DNA of 64,000 bases from Gordonia sp. X0973 (GCF_013348785.1 NZ_CP054691.1:124001-188000); one strand, 5' to 3'; positions 30,301-38,662 are shown, counted from the first letter of the stretch. Numbers and translations: made by a program. Notes: generated from the letters alone by a model not told the origin.

Positions 30301-30742
30301 CGGTGAAAGTGGCGGTCACGGCGTCGGCCGTGGCCTTGACGTCGATGGTGCGGCAGTCGGGGCCGGCGACGTCGCCGGCCGGTGCCGTTGTCACCTGGAT
30401 GTTGCGGACGTTGACGGCCACCGCGGACTTGTCGGCGCTGCGGGAGATGAACAGGCCGCGCTCGGGGGAGGGGGTGGCCTGCTTGGGCACCGTCGAGAGC
30501 AGCACCGAACCGTCGGGTCCGAGGTCGTTCACCGCCGAACAGGGGATGGAGACCTCGAGGTCGATCGGGACATAGGAGACAAGTGGGGCGTTGACGCTGG
30601 TGAGCGTGCCCTTCTGGGGCCAGTCCAGCTGCGCGGTGGTTTGGTTCACCGGCATCAACGGGGTGGCGAGTGCCAGGAGGAATCCGAGCAATCCGGTGAC
30701 TATGGCGGCGACGCGGGCTCGGCGGATCGTCTGGGCTGACAC
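27368..30742 (-). CDS. embC: Arabinosyltransferase EmbC (by order and sequence)
   Basis: 1124 aa. Many blocks read like mycobacterial EmbC: PVNQTTAQLDWPQ, TSDDGYLLTMSR, RPEPIICLGALLTWCSVERA and FTPTKWTHHFGVFAG. EmbC builds the arabinan of lipoarabinomannan in mycobacteria. GTG 30742 begins the operon; the 41 bases to aroQ hold a divergent promoter region. In M. tuberculosis aftA directly precedes embC; here aroQ and a repeat block separate them. Met is kept at the position equivalent to EmbB 306. Confidence 0.92.
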   Translation of the reverse strand: MSAQTIRRARVAAIVTGLLGFLLALATPLMPVNQTTAQLDWPQKGTLTSVNAPLVSYVPIDLEVSIPCSAVNDLGPDGSVLLSTVPKQATPSPERGLFISRSADKSAVAVNVRNIQVTTAPAGDVAGPDCRTIDVKATADAVTATFTGLRGSDGQPISGTTAGRDADHVDADQRPQLTGFFTDLTGPASSQPGMRAHATIDTRYNTPGTLLKRIVLIVGILATIGSLIALAFLDGSDRRGHRRILPARWWRLMPRDYVVLGMLAVWHFVGPNTSDDGYLLTMSRVGQASGYTANYFRWFGAPEAPFGWYYAVFGWLSEINLSSPWLRLPALACGVAVWLILSHEVLPRLGRAASRPVVGATAAAAFLVMWFPFDNGLRPEPIICLGALLTWCSVERAIATGRLLPAAIACTIGAFSLAAGPTGLLAVAALIAGARPMILALIKRARDIDGQLGAGDTGKTRWRTIWTYVSLLAPILAAGTFVIFIVFSNLTLRAFMDASTMKTALGPSLHWYNEIDRYSSLFEYSANGSIARRFAVLILLLSLAVSAAMLLRKGRIPGTASGPTGRIVGIVFGSLLFLMFTPTKWTHHFGVFAGLGAALAAIAAIAVGHQSLHSRRNRTIFAALTLFVAGLAFTAPNSYFYSSAWGMPWGVEQVTFGFRIASVLLVASLALLALALYFHLREPFTGIDPHSDDEDAPGTAAATPDGRWAKLRSTLVSEPLVFVVASVVLFEVITAVFAGIHQSSSYSVPRSNLEALRGEECGMATKIWTEQNPSDFQLSPVDKSLSPAQALAGPRPAPGSDPSADPTVGFTPDGVPTGMVANASAGSLGVLSDTANDDPGVLASNSGGTSGGITERPGINGSHARLPFFLDPARTPVLGSYSSTVQAPARLRSGWYALPRDFRDRPLITFSAAGWFERPDLVFEYSTTPVAPQTRDGDLTVAGSIPLIDPGPRPSWRNVRLNTDALPADTTAIRIVARDDNLAADRYVVLTPPRLPQLKTLEEVVGKEAPTHVDWTSGLVFPCQRPFDHHYGVAEIPKWRIRPGADLAAAVSAWQSSAGGGPLGWLEVSQQPETVATYLKNDIGRDWGALEAYRPFDPSSVAPAEIITGTQTRSGLWQPAPIRH

Positions 30743-30771
30743 AAAGGTTCATCGTAGCCGGTGGTGCCGCC

Positions 30772-30777
30772 TAGGCT
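30772..30777 (+). promoter_or_regulatory. TANNNT -10 hexamer for a leaderless aroQ transcript
   Basis: TAGGCT ends six bases before ATG 30784. GGAGG at 30778-30782 is only one base from that ATG, too close to act as its ribosome site; it is 10 bases from the in-frame ATG at 30793, which remains an alternative. Confidence 0.45.
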
Positions 30778-30783
30778 GGAGGC

Positions 30784-31251
30784 ATGGCCGACATGGAACC
30801 GCCCCCCCTGCTGCTGCTCAACGGGCCGAACCTGAACACCCTGGGATTGCGCCAACCCGACGTGTACGGATCGAAGACGCTCGCCGAGGTGGTGCGCGAC
30901 GCCGAGCGCATCGCCGCCGAGCTCGGCTACGGCCTGCGCGCCGCGCAGACCAACCACGAGGGCGAGATGATCGACTGGTTGCACGAGGCGCGCGGACAGG
31001 TCAGCGGCATCGTCATCAACCCGGGCGGCTGGACTCATACCTCGGTCGCGCTGGCCGACGCGCTCGTCATCCCCGAGGTGCCGATCGTCGAGGTCCACAT
31101 CAGCAACATCCACCGTCGTGAGCCGTTCCGCCACCACTCGTACGTCTCACCGGTGGCGCACGGCGTCATCGCCGGTCTCGGCGTGCGTGGCTACGAATAC
31201 GCCCTGCGCTACCTCGCCGACCTGCTCGCCCGGGCGGACGAGGCCGAGTAG
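30784..31251 (+). CDS. aroQ: Type II 3-dehydroquinate dehydratase AroQ
   Basis: 155 aa, the usual length for the dodecameric type II enzyme of the shikimate pathway. Key residues are visible: the substrate loop with Y in PDVYGS, NPGGWTHTS, the histidine in EVHISN, and the arginine-rich REPFRHHS. The start is ATG 30784 (likely leaderless) or ATG 30793. It is placed on the opposite strand between aftA and embC, which are normally adjacent, so the arabinan operon is split here. In M. tuberculosis aroQ lies with aroB/aroK elsewhere; whether a second aroQ exists in this genome cannot be seen. Confidence 0.95.
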   Translation: MADMEPPPLLLLNGPNLNTLGLRQPDVYGSKTLAEVVRDAERIAAELGYGLRAAQTNHEGEMIDWLHEARGQVSGIVINPGGWTHTSVALADALVIPEVPIVEVHISNIHRREPFRHHSYVSPVAHGVIAGLGVRGYEYALRYLADLLARADEAE

Positions 31252-31279
31252 CGCGGTCTCGACCCAAGTCGACTAGCGA

Positions 31280-31327
31280 GGTCTCGATACACCGGCTCGG
31301 CTAGCGCCTCGCCAGCACTCGACCACC
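31280..31327 (-). repeat. Single inverted REP-like element
   Basis: On the - strand it reads GGTGGTCGAGTGCTGGCGAG, then GCGCTAGCCGAG and TGTATCGAGACC. This is the core of the element used in pks13 and in the adjacent tandem block, in opposite orientation to that block. Confidence 0.75.
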
Positions 31328-31355
31328 GTCTTACGGCGCTCGACCATCGGTGGAT

Positions 31356-31853
31356 CTACTCGACCGTCGCCGGCACGCGACCATCGGTGGTCGAGTGGAT
31401 CCGAGGCGCTAGCCGAGGAACCGTATCGAGACCCGGTGAGACGACGTCGATACGGCACTCGACTACCGTCGCCGGCACGCGACCATCGGTGGTCGAGTGG
31501 ATCCGAGGCGCTAGCCGAGGAACTGTATCGAGACCTGGTGAGACGATGTCGATATGGCGCTCGACGACGGTCTTCGGCGCTCGGCCATGGGTGGTCGTGT
31601 GGATCCGAGGCGCTAGCCGAGGAACCGTATCGAGACCCGGTGAGACGACGTCGATACGGCGCTCGACTACCGTCTTCGGCGCTCGGCCATGGGTGGTCGT
31701 GTGGATCCGAGGCGCTAGCCGAGGAACCGTATCGAGACCCGGTGAGACGACGTCGATACGGTACTCGACTACCGTCGCCGGCACGCGACCATCGGTGGTC
31801 GTGTGGATCCGAGGCGCCAGCCGAGGAACCGTATCGAGACCCGGTGAGACTAC
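31356..31853 (+). repeat. Five tandem 102-bp repeats between convergent aroQ and aftA
   Basis: GGATCCGAGGCGC occurs at 31397, 31499, 31601, 31703 and (as GGATCCGAGGCGCC) 31805, an exact 102-bp period. Each unit holds GGTGGTCG-(A/T)-GTGGATCC, GGCGCTAGCCGAGGA, CGTATCGAGACCCGGTGAGA and TCGATACGG plus CTCGACTACCG. So the unit is a nested inverted repeat: CGTATCGA with TCGATACG, and GGTGGTCGAGT with ACTCGACTACC. Because 102 is divisible by three, open frames run through on both strands, but their 34-residue repeats look like by-products, not proteins. The block fills most of the 612-bp gap 31252-31863. It may serve as a bidirectional terminator and is likely variable in copy number. Confidence 0.9.
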
Positions 31854-31863
31854 GTCGCCAGCG

Positions 31864-33831
31864 TCAGCGCACCGGCCGGTTGCGCACGACGAGGACGAAC
31901 GGGCCGATCTCGGTGACCCGGAACTCCGGTCCGGCGAAGGCGGCTTTGTCGAAGGTGACGGTGTAGCGCTTCACGTTCGGGTCGTTGGGGTAGACGTCGC
32001 GGGCCAGCTTCAGCGAGTACCCGTCGTCGCTGTAGCGGAACAGGAAGGCGTCGGGTGCGCGCCACGGCGACGTGTCCAGGTTGTGGACCATGTCCGCCGG
32101 CGTGGTCGCCTTCGCCCACTGCTCGATGGCGGCGGAACGCTTGTCGAACTCGGCAAGCGGATTCGCATAGTGCGACGTCAGGCCCTGGAATCCCCAATAC
32201 GGGTAGACGGACAGGAAGTCGAAGTCGGCGGTCAGCACGACGGTGTCGGTGGCCGGTTTGCCGGTCTGCTCGGTGATCGCCCGATGGATCTGCGGGTAGT
32301 ACGATTGCGCGCCGGCGGGTCGTTTGTCGGCGCGCTGCCCGGACCCGTCGGTGTCGGAGTAGGCGAGCGTGATGTCGCCGCTCAGCATGGACGGGACGTG
32401 CTGGGCGGTGGCGATCGCGGCGACCGTCGCGACCGCGCCGATGACGAACCGCACGTCGCCCATCCGTCCGACGAGCCAGCTGGAGAGCTGCGCCAGCCCG
32501 AGCACCCCGCCCGCCGCGAGCACCGCGGTGAGCACCGGTTCCAGGCGGAAGGCGAGCAGCGTCGTGCCGGTGGCGGTCAGCGCCATCGACGCGAGGCAGA
32601 CGAGGTACACCGCGACGACGAGTGCGGCGAAGGCCAGCGCGATGGTCCGCTCCCGGAAGCGCCAGAGGATCCAGACGAACCCGATCAGGGCCAGCAACCC
32701 GAACACGGAGAGCCGCAGCATCGGGAACGGCAGTTCCGACCCCGACTCGGGCAGGTAGTGCTCGTAGGTGCCGCCGCTGGCCGGTTCCTTGCGCGCCCGA
32801 GCCAGCAGGTACGGAGCCCACACCAGCAGCGCGACCGCCCCGGCGACGACGCCCATCAGCGCCAGGCGCCCGATGTAGGTGAGAGCGAGGCGGGTCCGGA
32901 TGCGGCGCACCGTGCCCGAGGGGACGGCCGCGTTGGACGCGTCGATCCACCCCTTGACCAGCAACCACAGCACCAACAGGCCGGCGGTGAACGCGAAGAC
33001 GCCCGCGTACAGGGTGTAGAAGGTCGCACACGCGCCGAGGAAGACCCCCGACGCGAGCAGGGCGATCCACCGCGTCGACGAGAAGCGCACCGCGTCGACG
33101 GGGGTGTCCTTCTCCCCGCGCAGGGCGTGCAGAATCGTCGGCAGCAATGCGACGCCCACGATGATCAGCACGGCCGAGTAGGGCTCCGGCGCGGCGAGGG
33201 CGAGGGCGGCCAGCGTCACCGCCAACGACACGGCGATCCCGCGGTCGGCGCCGATCATCCGGTTCCAGAGCACCGCGGCGAGCGCGGCGGCGGCGGCGAT
33301 GGAGATGATCGCCCACGGCTTGTACGCCTCCCACCCGGGTTGTCCGGCGAGGTTCGCGTAGCGCCCGCCCAACCAGAACCAGCCGGCCGGGTAGAACGGC
33401 GGGAGGTCGAAGTAGGTCATGTCGGCCAGGCGATGCGTCGATGTCAGGCGCGTCAGGTATTCGACGCGGAACTGCTGGTCGACGGATAGGCCGAAGAGGT
33501 ACAGCTTCGTGGCGGCCAGCGGCATGCCCAGGGTGACGGTGACCAGCCCGGCAAAGCCGATAGCGGTCAGGGCGTCGACGAGGATCCGCCGCGACCCCGG
33601 CCGCCGCCGGTAAAGGAGGACCGCGACGAGGAGCACCGCGATGGCGAAGACCTGCCCGACCGTTGTCAATGCGCGCAACACGTTCGACGCGTTGTACGCG
33701 GGCCAATGGACCGTCGCGATGACGCGCAGGCCGATCCAGGCGACGACCGCGCCGCCGAGAACCGCGGCGAGCAGGCGCACCGCGTCGAGGGTCAGGCTGG
33801 CGCGGGGGGTGGCGGTCGTCGAAGTGCTCAC
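31864..33831 (-). CDS. aftA: Galactan 5-O-arabinofuranosyltransferase AftA
   Basis: 655-aa GT-C membrane protein that adds the first arabinose residues from DPA to the galactan. The block YFDLPPFYPAGWFWLGGRYANL and EAYKPWAIIS is characteristic of AftA; many membrane helices and a C-terminal soluble domain follow. The frame opens at 33876, but I choose GTG 33831, which lies eight bases after a TAGATT hexamer; the longer frame runs into a long inverted repeat. It lies downstream of dprE1-dprE2 as in mycobacteria, while embC has been separated from it by aroQ and repeats. Confidence 0.92.
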   Translation of the reverse strand: MSTSTTATPRASLTLDAVRLLAAVLGGAVVAWIGLRVIATVHWPAYNASNVLRALTTVGQVFAIAVLLVAVLLYRRRPGSRRILVDALTAIGFAGLVTVTLGMPLAATKLYLFGLSVDQQFRVEYLTRLTSTHRLADMTYFDLPPFYPAGWFWLGGRYANLAGQPGWEAYKPWAIISIAAAAALAAVLWNRMIGADRGIAVSLAVTLAALALAAPEPYSAVLIIVGVALLPTILHALRGEKDTPVDAVRFSSTRWIALLASGVFLGACATFYTLYAGVFAFTAGLLVLWLLVKGWIDASNAAVPSGTVRRIRTRLALTYIGRLALMGVVAGAVALLVWAPYLLARARKEPASGGTYEHYLPESGSELPFPMLRLSVFGLLALIGFVWILWRFRERTIALAFAALVVAVYLVCLASMALTATGTTLLAFRLEPVLTAVLAAGGVLGLAQLSSWLVGRMGDVRFVIGAVATVAAIATAQHVPSMLSGDITLAYSDTDGSGQRADKRPAGAQSYYPQIHRAITEQTGKPATDTVVLTADFDFLSVYPYWGFQGLTSHYANPLAEFDKRSAAIEQWAKATTPADMVHNLDTSPWRAPDAFLFRYSDDGYSLKLARDVYPNDPNVKRYTVTFDKAAFAGPEFRVTEIGPFVLVVRNRPVR

Positions 33832-33839
33832 GAGAGCCG

Positions 33840-33845
33840 AATCTA
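33840..33845 (-). promoter_or_regulatory. TANNNT -10 hexamer for a leaderless aftA transcript
   Basis: TAGATT on the - strand ends eight bases before GTG 33831, with no Shine-Dalgarno. This gives aftA its own promoter downstream of the hairpin at 33862-33919. Confidence 0.5.
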
Positions 33846-33861
33846 TCCGATCGGGCCAAGA

Positions 33862-33919
33862 GCTACCGAAACCCACAACATCTACCGTTGCTTCGGTAGC
33901 CGTTGTGGGTTTCGGTAGC
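33862..33919. repeat. Long nested inverted repeat between dprE2 and aftA
   Basis: Outer arms of 18 bp (33862-33879 and 33902-33919; GCTACCGAAACCCACAAC and its complement) are perfect. Between them is a second hairpin, CTACCG (33882-33887) with CGGTAG (33894-33899). CTACCG/CGGTAG therefore occurs twice per arm. It follows the dprE2 stop and precedes the aftA promoter, so it may terminate dprE1-dprE2 transcription, although no T run follows. It could also be a mobile palindromic element or operator. Confidence 0.75.
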
Positions 33920-33933
33920 GAATGTGTCGGTGC

Positions 33934-34695
33934 CTAGATCGGGAGCTTGCGGAAGATCGCGCGCGGGATGTGGCGCAGCACCATCATGATGAACCGGAAC
34001 GGGCCGGGCGCCCAGACGACTTCCTTGCCGGCACCGGCCGCGGCGACGGCGAGCTGGGCGACGTCCTCCTTGTTCACCGTCAGCGGCGCTTCCTTCACAT
34101 GCGCCGAGAGGCGGGTGCGGACCTGGCCGGGGCGGATCACCAACACGCGCGGGCCGAATTCGCGCAGCGCCTCGCCGAGGCCGAGGTAGAAGCCGTCGAG
34201 ACCGGCCTTGGTGGAGCCGTAGACGAAGTTGGAGCGGCGCACGCGCTCACCGGCGACCGAGCTCATCGCGATGATCTGGCCGTGGCCCTGGGCGCGCATC
34301 TTCTCACCCAGCAGCACGCCCACCGAAACGGCGGCGGTGTAGTTGATCTGCGCCTCCAGCACGGCCAGGCGCTGGTCCTGCCAGGCCTGCTCGTCGTCGC
34401 CCTGGATACCGAAGGCGACGATCGCCACGTCGATGTCACCTTCGGCGAAGGCCTGGTCGATGACGGCGGGGTGGGTGTCGGTGGCCAGCGCGTCGAAGTC
34501 GATGACCGACACGTCGGTGGCGCCGGCCTCCTTGAGCGCGGTGACCGCGGCCGGGGCGGCGTCGTCGCCGGGGACGCAGGCGAGCACGACGCGCGCCGGG
34601 CCGAGCTTCAGGTACTCGGCGGTGATGGCCAGGCCGATCTCGGAGCTGCCCCCGAGGACCAGGATGGACTGGGGGGCGCCGACGGCGTTGATCAT
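33934..34695 (-). CDS. dprE2: Decaprenylphosphoryl-2-keto-ribose reductase DprE2
   Basis: 253-aa short-chain dehydrogenase that reduces the keto intermediate made by DprE1 to decaprenylphosphoryl-arabinose (DPA), the donor for AftA, AftB and the Embs. It has the nucleotide loop LGGSSEIG, active-site serine in MSSVAGE and YGSTK. ATG 34695 has AAGGAA upstream and lies 43 bases after the dprE1 stop. The C-terminal hydrophobic/basic tail may contact the membrane. Confidence 0.94.
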   Translation of the reverse strand: MINAVGAPQSILVLGGSSEIGLAITAEYLKLGPARVVLACVPGDDAAPAAVTALKEAGATDVSVIDFDALATDTHPAVIDQAFAEGDIDVAIVAFGIQGDDEQAWQDQRLAVLEAQINYTAAVSVGVLLGEKMRAQGHGQIIAMSSVAGERVRRSNFVYGSTKAGLDGFYLGLGEALREFGPRVLVIRPGQVRTRLSAHVKEAPLTVNKEDVAQLAVAAAGAGKEVVWAPGPFRFIMMVLRHIPRAIFRKLPI

Positions 34696-34738
34696 GGTGG
34701 TTCCTTCAGTGCGGTGTTGCGGTGTCAGGCTGCGCGGG

Positions 34739-36160
34739 TCAGGCGAGGTCGAGGCGACGGCCCATGTCGGACATGAAGACGCCGTTCGGGTCGACGGCGC
34801 GACGGGTCGCGCGCCACTCGTCGATCCGCGGGTACATGGCGTGGAAGCTCTCCGCCGACGTGCGGGAGTCCTTCGCGGTGTAGAGGCGTCCGCCCATCGA
34901 CATGACGCGACGGTCCAGGTCGTTGAGGAATTCGGCCAGGCCGCGCTTGACTGGGAAGTCCAGGCAGACGTTCCAGCCCTTGAACGGGAAGCTCAGCGGG
35001 GCTTTGTTGCCGTCGCCGAAGAGCTTGATCACGTTGAGGAAGCTGACGTGGCCCGACGCCTGGATGTGCTCGATGAGCCGGATGAACTCCGGCTCGTTCC
35101 CCGTGGGGACGATGAACTGGTACTGGGCGAATCCGCCGCCCCGACCGTAGGCGTTGTTCCAATCGCCGAACACGTCGAGCATGTGGTAGAACTGCGCCAA
35201 ATTCTTGACCTTGCCCTCGCTGGGCGGGCCCATCCGGTAGTAGGCCTCGCCGACCGCGGAGAAGCTCAGCTTGTTGGCCAGCCCGCGCGGGAAGACGTCG
35301 GGGAAGGTGATCAGCGGCTTGTTGTTGAAGCTCAGCGGATCCTTGCGGTACTTCTCCGGCAGCTCGTCGAGGGTGGCCAGGTTGCCCCGCGAGAAGGTGC
35401 CGCGACCCAGCTTCGGCGGCGCGCTGATGGTGTCGAACCAGCCCGAGGCGTACTCGTAGCCGTCCTCGAAGCCGTCCTGCAGGTGCAGGTCGATGGTCTC
35501 CTGGAGATTGGCGGTCTGCGCGGTGTCGGCGATGAAGTAGGCGCTCTCGGTGCGCTTCATCGCGATCCTCGCGCGCAGGATGATGCCGGTCAGGCCGATG
35601 CCGGCGACCGTCGCCCAGAACAGCGAGCCGTCCTTGTCGTCGTCGGAGCCCTCCGGCTTGAGCGTGAGGATGCGGCCGTCGGCGACCAGGAGCTGCATCT
35701 CGACGACGTGGTTGCCGAAGCTGCCCTGGCTGTGGTGGTTCTTGCCGTGGATGTCGTGGGCGATGGCACCGCCGATCGTCACCTGGCGCGTGCCGGGCAG
35801 CACCGGGACCCACAGACCCGACGGCAATGCGGCCTGCATCAGCTCGTCGAGGCTCACCCCGGCGTCGACGTCGACGATCGCGGTGTCGGCGTCGATGTCG
35901 TGGATGCGGTTCAGCGGCGTCATGTCGACGGTGAGGCCGCCGGTGTTCTGCGCCGACTCGTTGTAGGAGCGGCCCAGGCCGCGGGCGATCACGCCGCGGC
36001 GGAGGTACGACGGCTTATCGGCATCGTCGTCGGCGACCTGCGCGACGGCCTTGGCAATGACCTCGACGTCGGGCGTGGACAGCACGTGTCCGGTGACCGG
36101 CGTGGTGCGCGACCAGCCGACCAGGCGTCGGGTCTCGATGGGAAGTTCACTGGTAGACAT
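34739..36160 (-). CDS. dprE1: Decaprenylphosphoryl-ribose 2'-oxidase DprE1
   Basis: 473-aa FAD enzyme of the VAO fold. It has [12 protein letters not shown] and [20 protein letters not shown] in the FAD-binding half. C399, in GWNVCLDFP, aligns with M. tuberculosis Cys387, the residue attacked by benzothiazinones. It oxidises the 2'-OH of decaprenylphosphoryl ribose, and DprE2 completes the epimerisation. ATG 36160 is preceded by TACCCT eight bases away, which suggests a leaderless mRNA. The upstream neighbour in mycobacteria, the GtrA gene, lies 3 kb away here, beyond three unrelated genes. Confidence 0.95.
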   Translation of the reverse strand: MSTSELPIETRRLVGWSRTTPVTGHVLSTPDVEVIAKAVAQVADDDADKPSYLRRGVIARGLGRSYNESAQNTGGLTVDMTPLNRIHDIDADTAIVDVDAGVSLDELMQAALPSGLWVPVLPGTRQVTIGGAIAHDIHGKNHHSQGSFGNHVVEMQLLVADGRILTLKPEGSDDDKDGSLFWATVAGIGLTGIILRARIAMKRTESAYFIADTAQTANLQETIDLHLQDGFEDGYEYASGWFDTISAPPKLGRGTFSRGNLATLDELPEKYRKDPLSFNNKPLITFPDVFPRGLANKLSFSAVGEAYYRMGPPSEGKVKNLAQFYHMLDVFGDWNNAYGRGGGFAQYQFIVPTGNEPEFIRLIEHIQASGHVSFLNVIKLFGDGNKAPLSFPFKGWNVCLDFPVKRGLAEFLNDLDRRVMSMGGRLYTAKDSRTSAESFHAMYPRIDEWRATRRAVDPNGVFMSDMGRRLDLA

Positions 36161-36168
36161 CGCTGAGT

Positions 36169-36174
36169 AGGGTA
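36169..36174 (-). promoter_or_regulatory. TANNNT -10 hexamer for a leaderless dprE1 transcript
   Basis: TACCCT on the - strand ends eight bases before ATG 36160; there is no ribosome-binding site in between. Confidence 0.5.
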
Positions 36175-36232
36175 CCCGCGTCCGGCTGAGAGTGATCTGT
36201 GCTCGGTCAGGTTGTGACTTAGTCGACGCGGG

Positions 36233-37420
36233 TCAGCGCATGATCCGGGCCAGGAACGGCGTGGAGTCGCGGATCGAGGCGTAGACGGTTCCGGAATGGT
36301 CCCGGTCCGGGTAGACGAACAATTTCACCGGTTGGTCGTTGGTCCGCAGCTGCGTGTACAGCAGCAGTGCCGACGGTGCGGGGACGTCGATGTCGCGCAG
36401 TCCCTGGCCCAGGAAGATCGGCCGGTCGTAGCCGGTGACGGGTGTGCCCATGTAGGCGGTCAGGGCGGGTAGGACACCCGGGATCGAGCGCAGCGGCGCG
36501 GAGAACCAGCGGCCGATGTCGCGGGGCACCCATTCGGCCATCTCGGGGTAGCAGCGTGTGCGAGCCTGCCGCACGACGCGTCGACCGAGCGGGGTGAGCA
36601 CTCTTTCGACGTGCAGGTCGGGACGCGCTTCGCTGAACCCGGCGAGGATGTAGCCCGTGTAGGTCGCGAGTCCGACGGGGAGCGGCAGGGTCTCCCACGG
36701 GCCCGTCAACGCGACGACGTGCTCGATATTGGCCGGCGTGCCGGTGGCGACGACCCCGCGATAGTCGAGTGCGGTCCCCCGCGCGAGTCGGGTGGCGGCG
36801 TGCGCCCCGGCCATCGCGGCGCCCGCTCCCTGCGACTGCCCGACGATGGCCCACCGCCGCGCCAACGGCAGACCGAGACGATGGGCCGCCTTCACCGAGT
36901 CGACGATCGAATGCGCCTCGGTGTTGCCGTTGAGGTAGCTCATCAGGCCGGGCGTGCCGAGACCGACGTAATCCGTGGCGACGACCGCGTACCCCTGGTT
37001 GAGCCAGTGGGAGAGATAGAAGGAGTCCCGGTCGCTGCGCGGCTGCGCCGACGGGGTGCAGGTATCACCCAGGCCGACGGTGCCGTGCGCCCATGCGACG
37101 ACCGGCCAGCCGCCGTGCGGCGGGGTTCTGCGCGGAAGGAAGACCGCGCCGGTGCTCGACGCCGGTCGGCCATGCTGGTCCGGCGTGCCGTAGTGGATTC
37201 GGATCGCCCTCGCGGCGCCGGGAACGCTGAGGCGCGGCGCCATCGGAGCCTGGCCGAGTAGTTCGCCCGGGGCCCCTGCGGCAGCGTCGCGGACATCCAT
37301 CCCGGACCAGTCGGGGGCGCCGGTAGGCGGTACGACGTCGGCGTGGGCCTGGCCGAGGGACGGAAGGAGAACCGCGGTGGCCGCCAAGGCGACCACCGCG
37401 GTGAGGCGTCGTGTGATCAC
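36233..37420 (-). CDS. Secreted lipase (LIP family)
   Basis: 395 aa from GTG 37420. A signal peptide ends at AHADV. An alpha/beta hydrolase domain of the secretory lipase family follows, with AWAHGTVGLGDTC and nucleophile motif GQSQGAG. The acid/histidine region is GQGLRDIDVP and YPDRDHSGTV. Homologs are common in lipid-degrading actinobacteria. It probably hydrolyses extracellular acylglycerols or esters. It lies between dprE1 and the GtrA gene, as an insertion relative to mycobacterial synteny. Confidence 0.88.
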   Translation of the reverse strand: MITRRLTAVVALAATAVLLPSLGQAHADVVPPTGAPDWSGMDVRDAAAGAPGELLGQAPMAPRLSVPGAARAIRIHYGTPDQHGRPASSTGAVFLPRRTPPHGGWPVVAWAHGTVGLGDTCTPSAQPRSDRDSFYLSHWLNQGYAVVATDYVGLGTPGLMSYLNGNTEAHSIVDSVKAAHRLGLPLARRWAIVGQSQGAGAAMAGAHAATRLARGTALDYRGVVATGTPANIEHVVALTGPWETLPLPVGLATYTGYILAGFSEARPDLHVERVLTPLGRRVVRQARTRCYPEMAEWVPRDIGRWFSAPLRSIPGVLPALTAYMGTPVTGYDRPIFLGQGLRDIDVPAPSALLLYTQLRTNDQPVKLFVYPDRDHSGTVYASIRDSTPFLARIMR

Positions 37421-37442
37421 GACGGGCAGACTACGCCCGTCG

Positions 37443-38597
37443 TCAGTACCCGGGCGCCATCGTGATGATCTTGCCGTCGGAGTTCATCGTGCCGGTGTTG
37501 ATCTCCACCGATCGATCTCGTTTGAGGGTTCCGTTCGGCATCACCCAGAAGCGTTGCAACACACAGAAGCCGCCGTTTGCCATGTTCTGGCCGAGAGACC
37601 ACAGCGCCTTGCCGCTCGGTGAGAGCGAGACCGATTCGGGCATCGGGCCGATCGGTCCGTCGGCCGACGGGGCGTTGGCGAGAGCCCGCAGGGTGCCGTT
37701 GGCGTTGATGGCGAAGGCGCTGATGTAGGTCGACATCAGGTTGGGCACGTAGAGGTGTCGACCATCCGGGGTGATGGCGGGGACGTGCGGAAACAGTCCG
37801 GTGGGCATAGGTGCCTGTCCGGTGTGGACCAGCGTTCCGTTGCCGAGGATGTTGAAACTGGCCACCGTGTTGGCAGTCTCGTTCGGGATGTAGATGTGCC
37901 TTCCGTTGGGCGTGATGACCGGGAAGATCGGGCCGGCGCCACCAGTGGAGATGCGCTGTCGAAGGGGGCCGAGCGAACCGTTCGGCAGGATGTCGTAGCG
38001 AAGTAGTTGGCCGAGGTGATAGGTGCCGACGTAGAGGGACTTGGCGTTCGGAGCGATCGCGAGCGTCGAGAGACCGTCGGTGAACTTACCGAGGCTCTTT
38101 GCCGGACCGATCTTGCTGAATCTTCCGTCGGACCCGAGGCGGTAGGCCTGGATACGGCTGTTGACGGCCCCCTGGGTCAGGTAGAAGACCTTGCTGTCCG
38201 GCGTGAACTCGAGCCCGACCGGAATATCGGACAACGGCACCGATTGCCGCAGGTGGAGCCGGCCCGCGCGGTCGATGGCGTAGCTCTGGAGAGCCAGGGG
38301 CGCGCCGGCGCCGACGAGGAGGAACCTTCCGTCAGGGGTTGCCGTTTTCGGCCAGGTTCCGATACCGGTCGCGGGAGTACCGGCGATGGGGCGGACCGGG
38401 CCGTGGTCGGTTGCTCGATACCCAACGGTCTGCGGGCTCAAGAACCCGTGCGCGTACAGGTTGTACGGCTTGGTGCCCACGACGTTGCCCGCGGGTGGCG
38501 GGTCTGCTGCGGCGTTGGGTGAATGGGCCGGCAGCACCGTCCCGACGAGGGCTGCTGCCGCGAGCGCGGCAGTGACGAGCGTTACACGAAGTTTCAT
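37443..38597 (-). CDS. Secreted seven-bladed beta-propeller (YncE/lactonase-like)
   Basis: 384 aa from ATG 38597; the frame stays open further upstream, but a signal peptide (KLRVTLVTAALAAAALVGT) begins here. The mature protein repeats a blade pattern of about 45 residues ending in (I/A)TP(D/N)GRH(L/I)Y(I/V)PN and similar strings, as in 6-phosphogluconolactonase-like propellers. TACGTT, six bases upstream, could be a -10 of a near-leaderless mRNA. Such proteins are often binding scaffolds rather than enzymes; no substrate can be named. Confidence 0.82.
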   Translation of the reverse strand: MKLRVTLVTAALAAAALVGTVLPAHSPNAAADPPPAGNVVGTKPYNLYAHGFLSPQTVGYRATDHGPVRPIAGTPATGIGTWPKTATPDGRFLLVGAGAPLALQSYAIDRAGRLHLRQSVPLSDIPVGLEFTPDSKVFYLTQGAVNSRIQAYRLGSDGRFSKIGPAKSLGKFTDGLSTLAIAPNAKSLYVGTYHLGQLLRYDILPNGSLGPLRQRISTGGAGPIFPVITPNGRHIYIPNETANTVASFNILGNGTLVHTGQAPMPTGLFPHVPAITPDGRHLYVPNLMSTYISAFAINANGTLRALANAPSADGPIGPMPESVSLSPSGKALWSLGQNMANGGFCVLQRFWVMPNGTLKRDRSVEINTGTMNSDGKIITMAPGY

Positions 38598-38662
38598 CCT
38601 GTGAACGTAAGCAGCGGCGTTAAGGACTGGCTGTCTAAATTCTTGGACACTCTTCGATTCGG

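Noticed and set aside
21215..30739. Very long + strand ORFs opposite the emb genes (for example 21215-23923, 23823-27296, 27530-29767)
   Set aside because: They are antisense shadows typical of high-GC DNA, very rich in Arg/Gly/Asp/His, with no domain pattern; the - strand frames encode clear Emb proteins.
31356..31853. CRISPR array
   Set aside because: The whole 102-bp unit is repeated; there are no unique spacers and no cas genes nearby.
31387..33489. ORFs with 34-residue repeats across the tandem block, on both strands
   Set aside because: They follow from a 102-bp repeat being a multiple of three. No start signal, the + frame runs antisense through aftA, and composition is unlike a protein.
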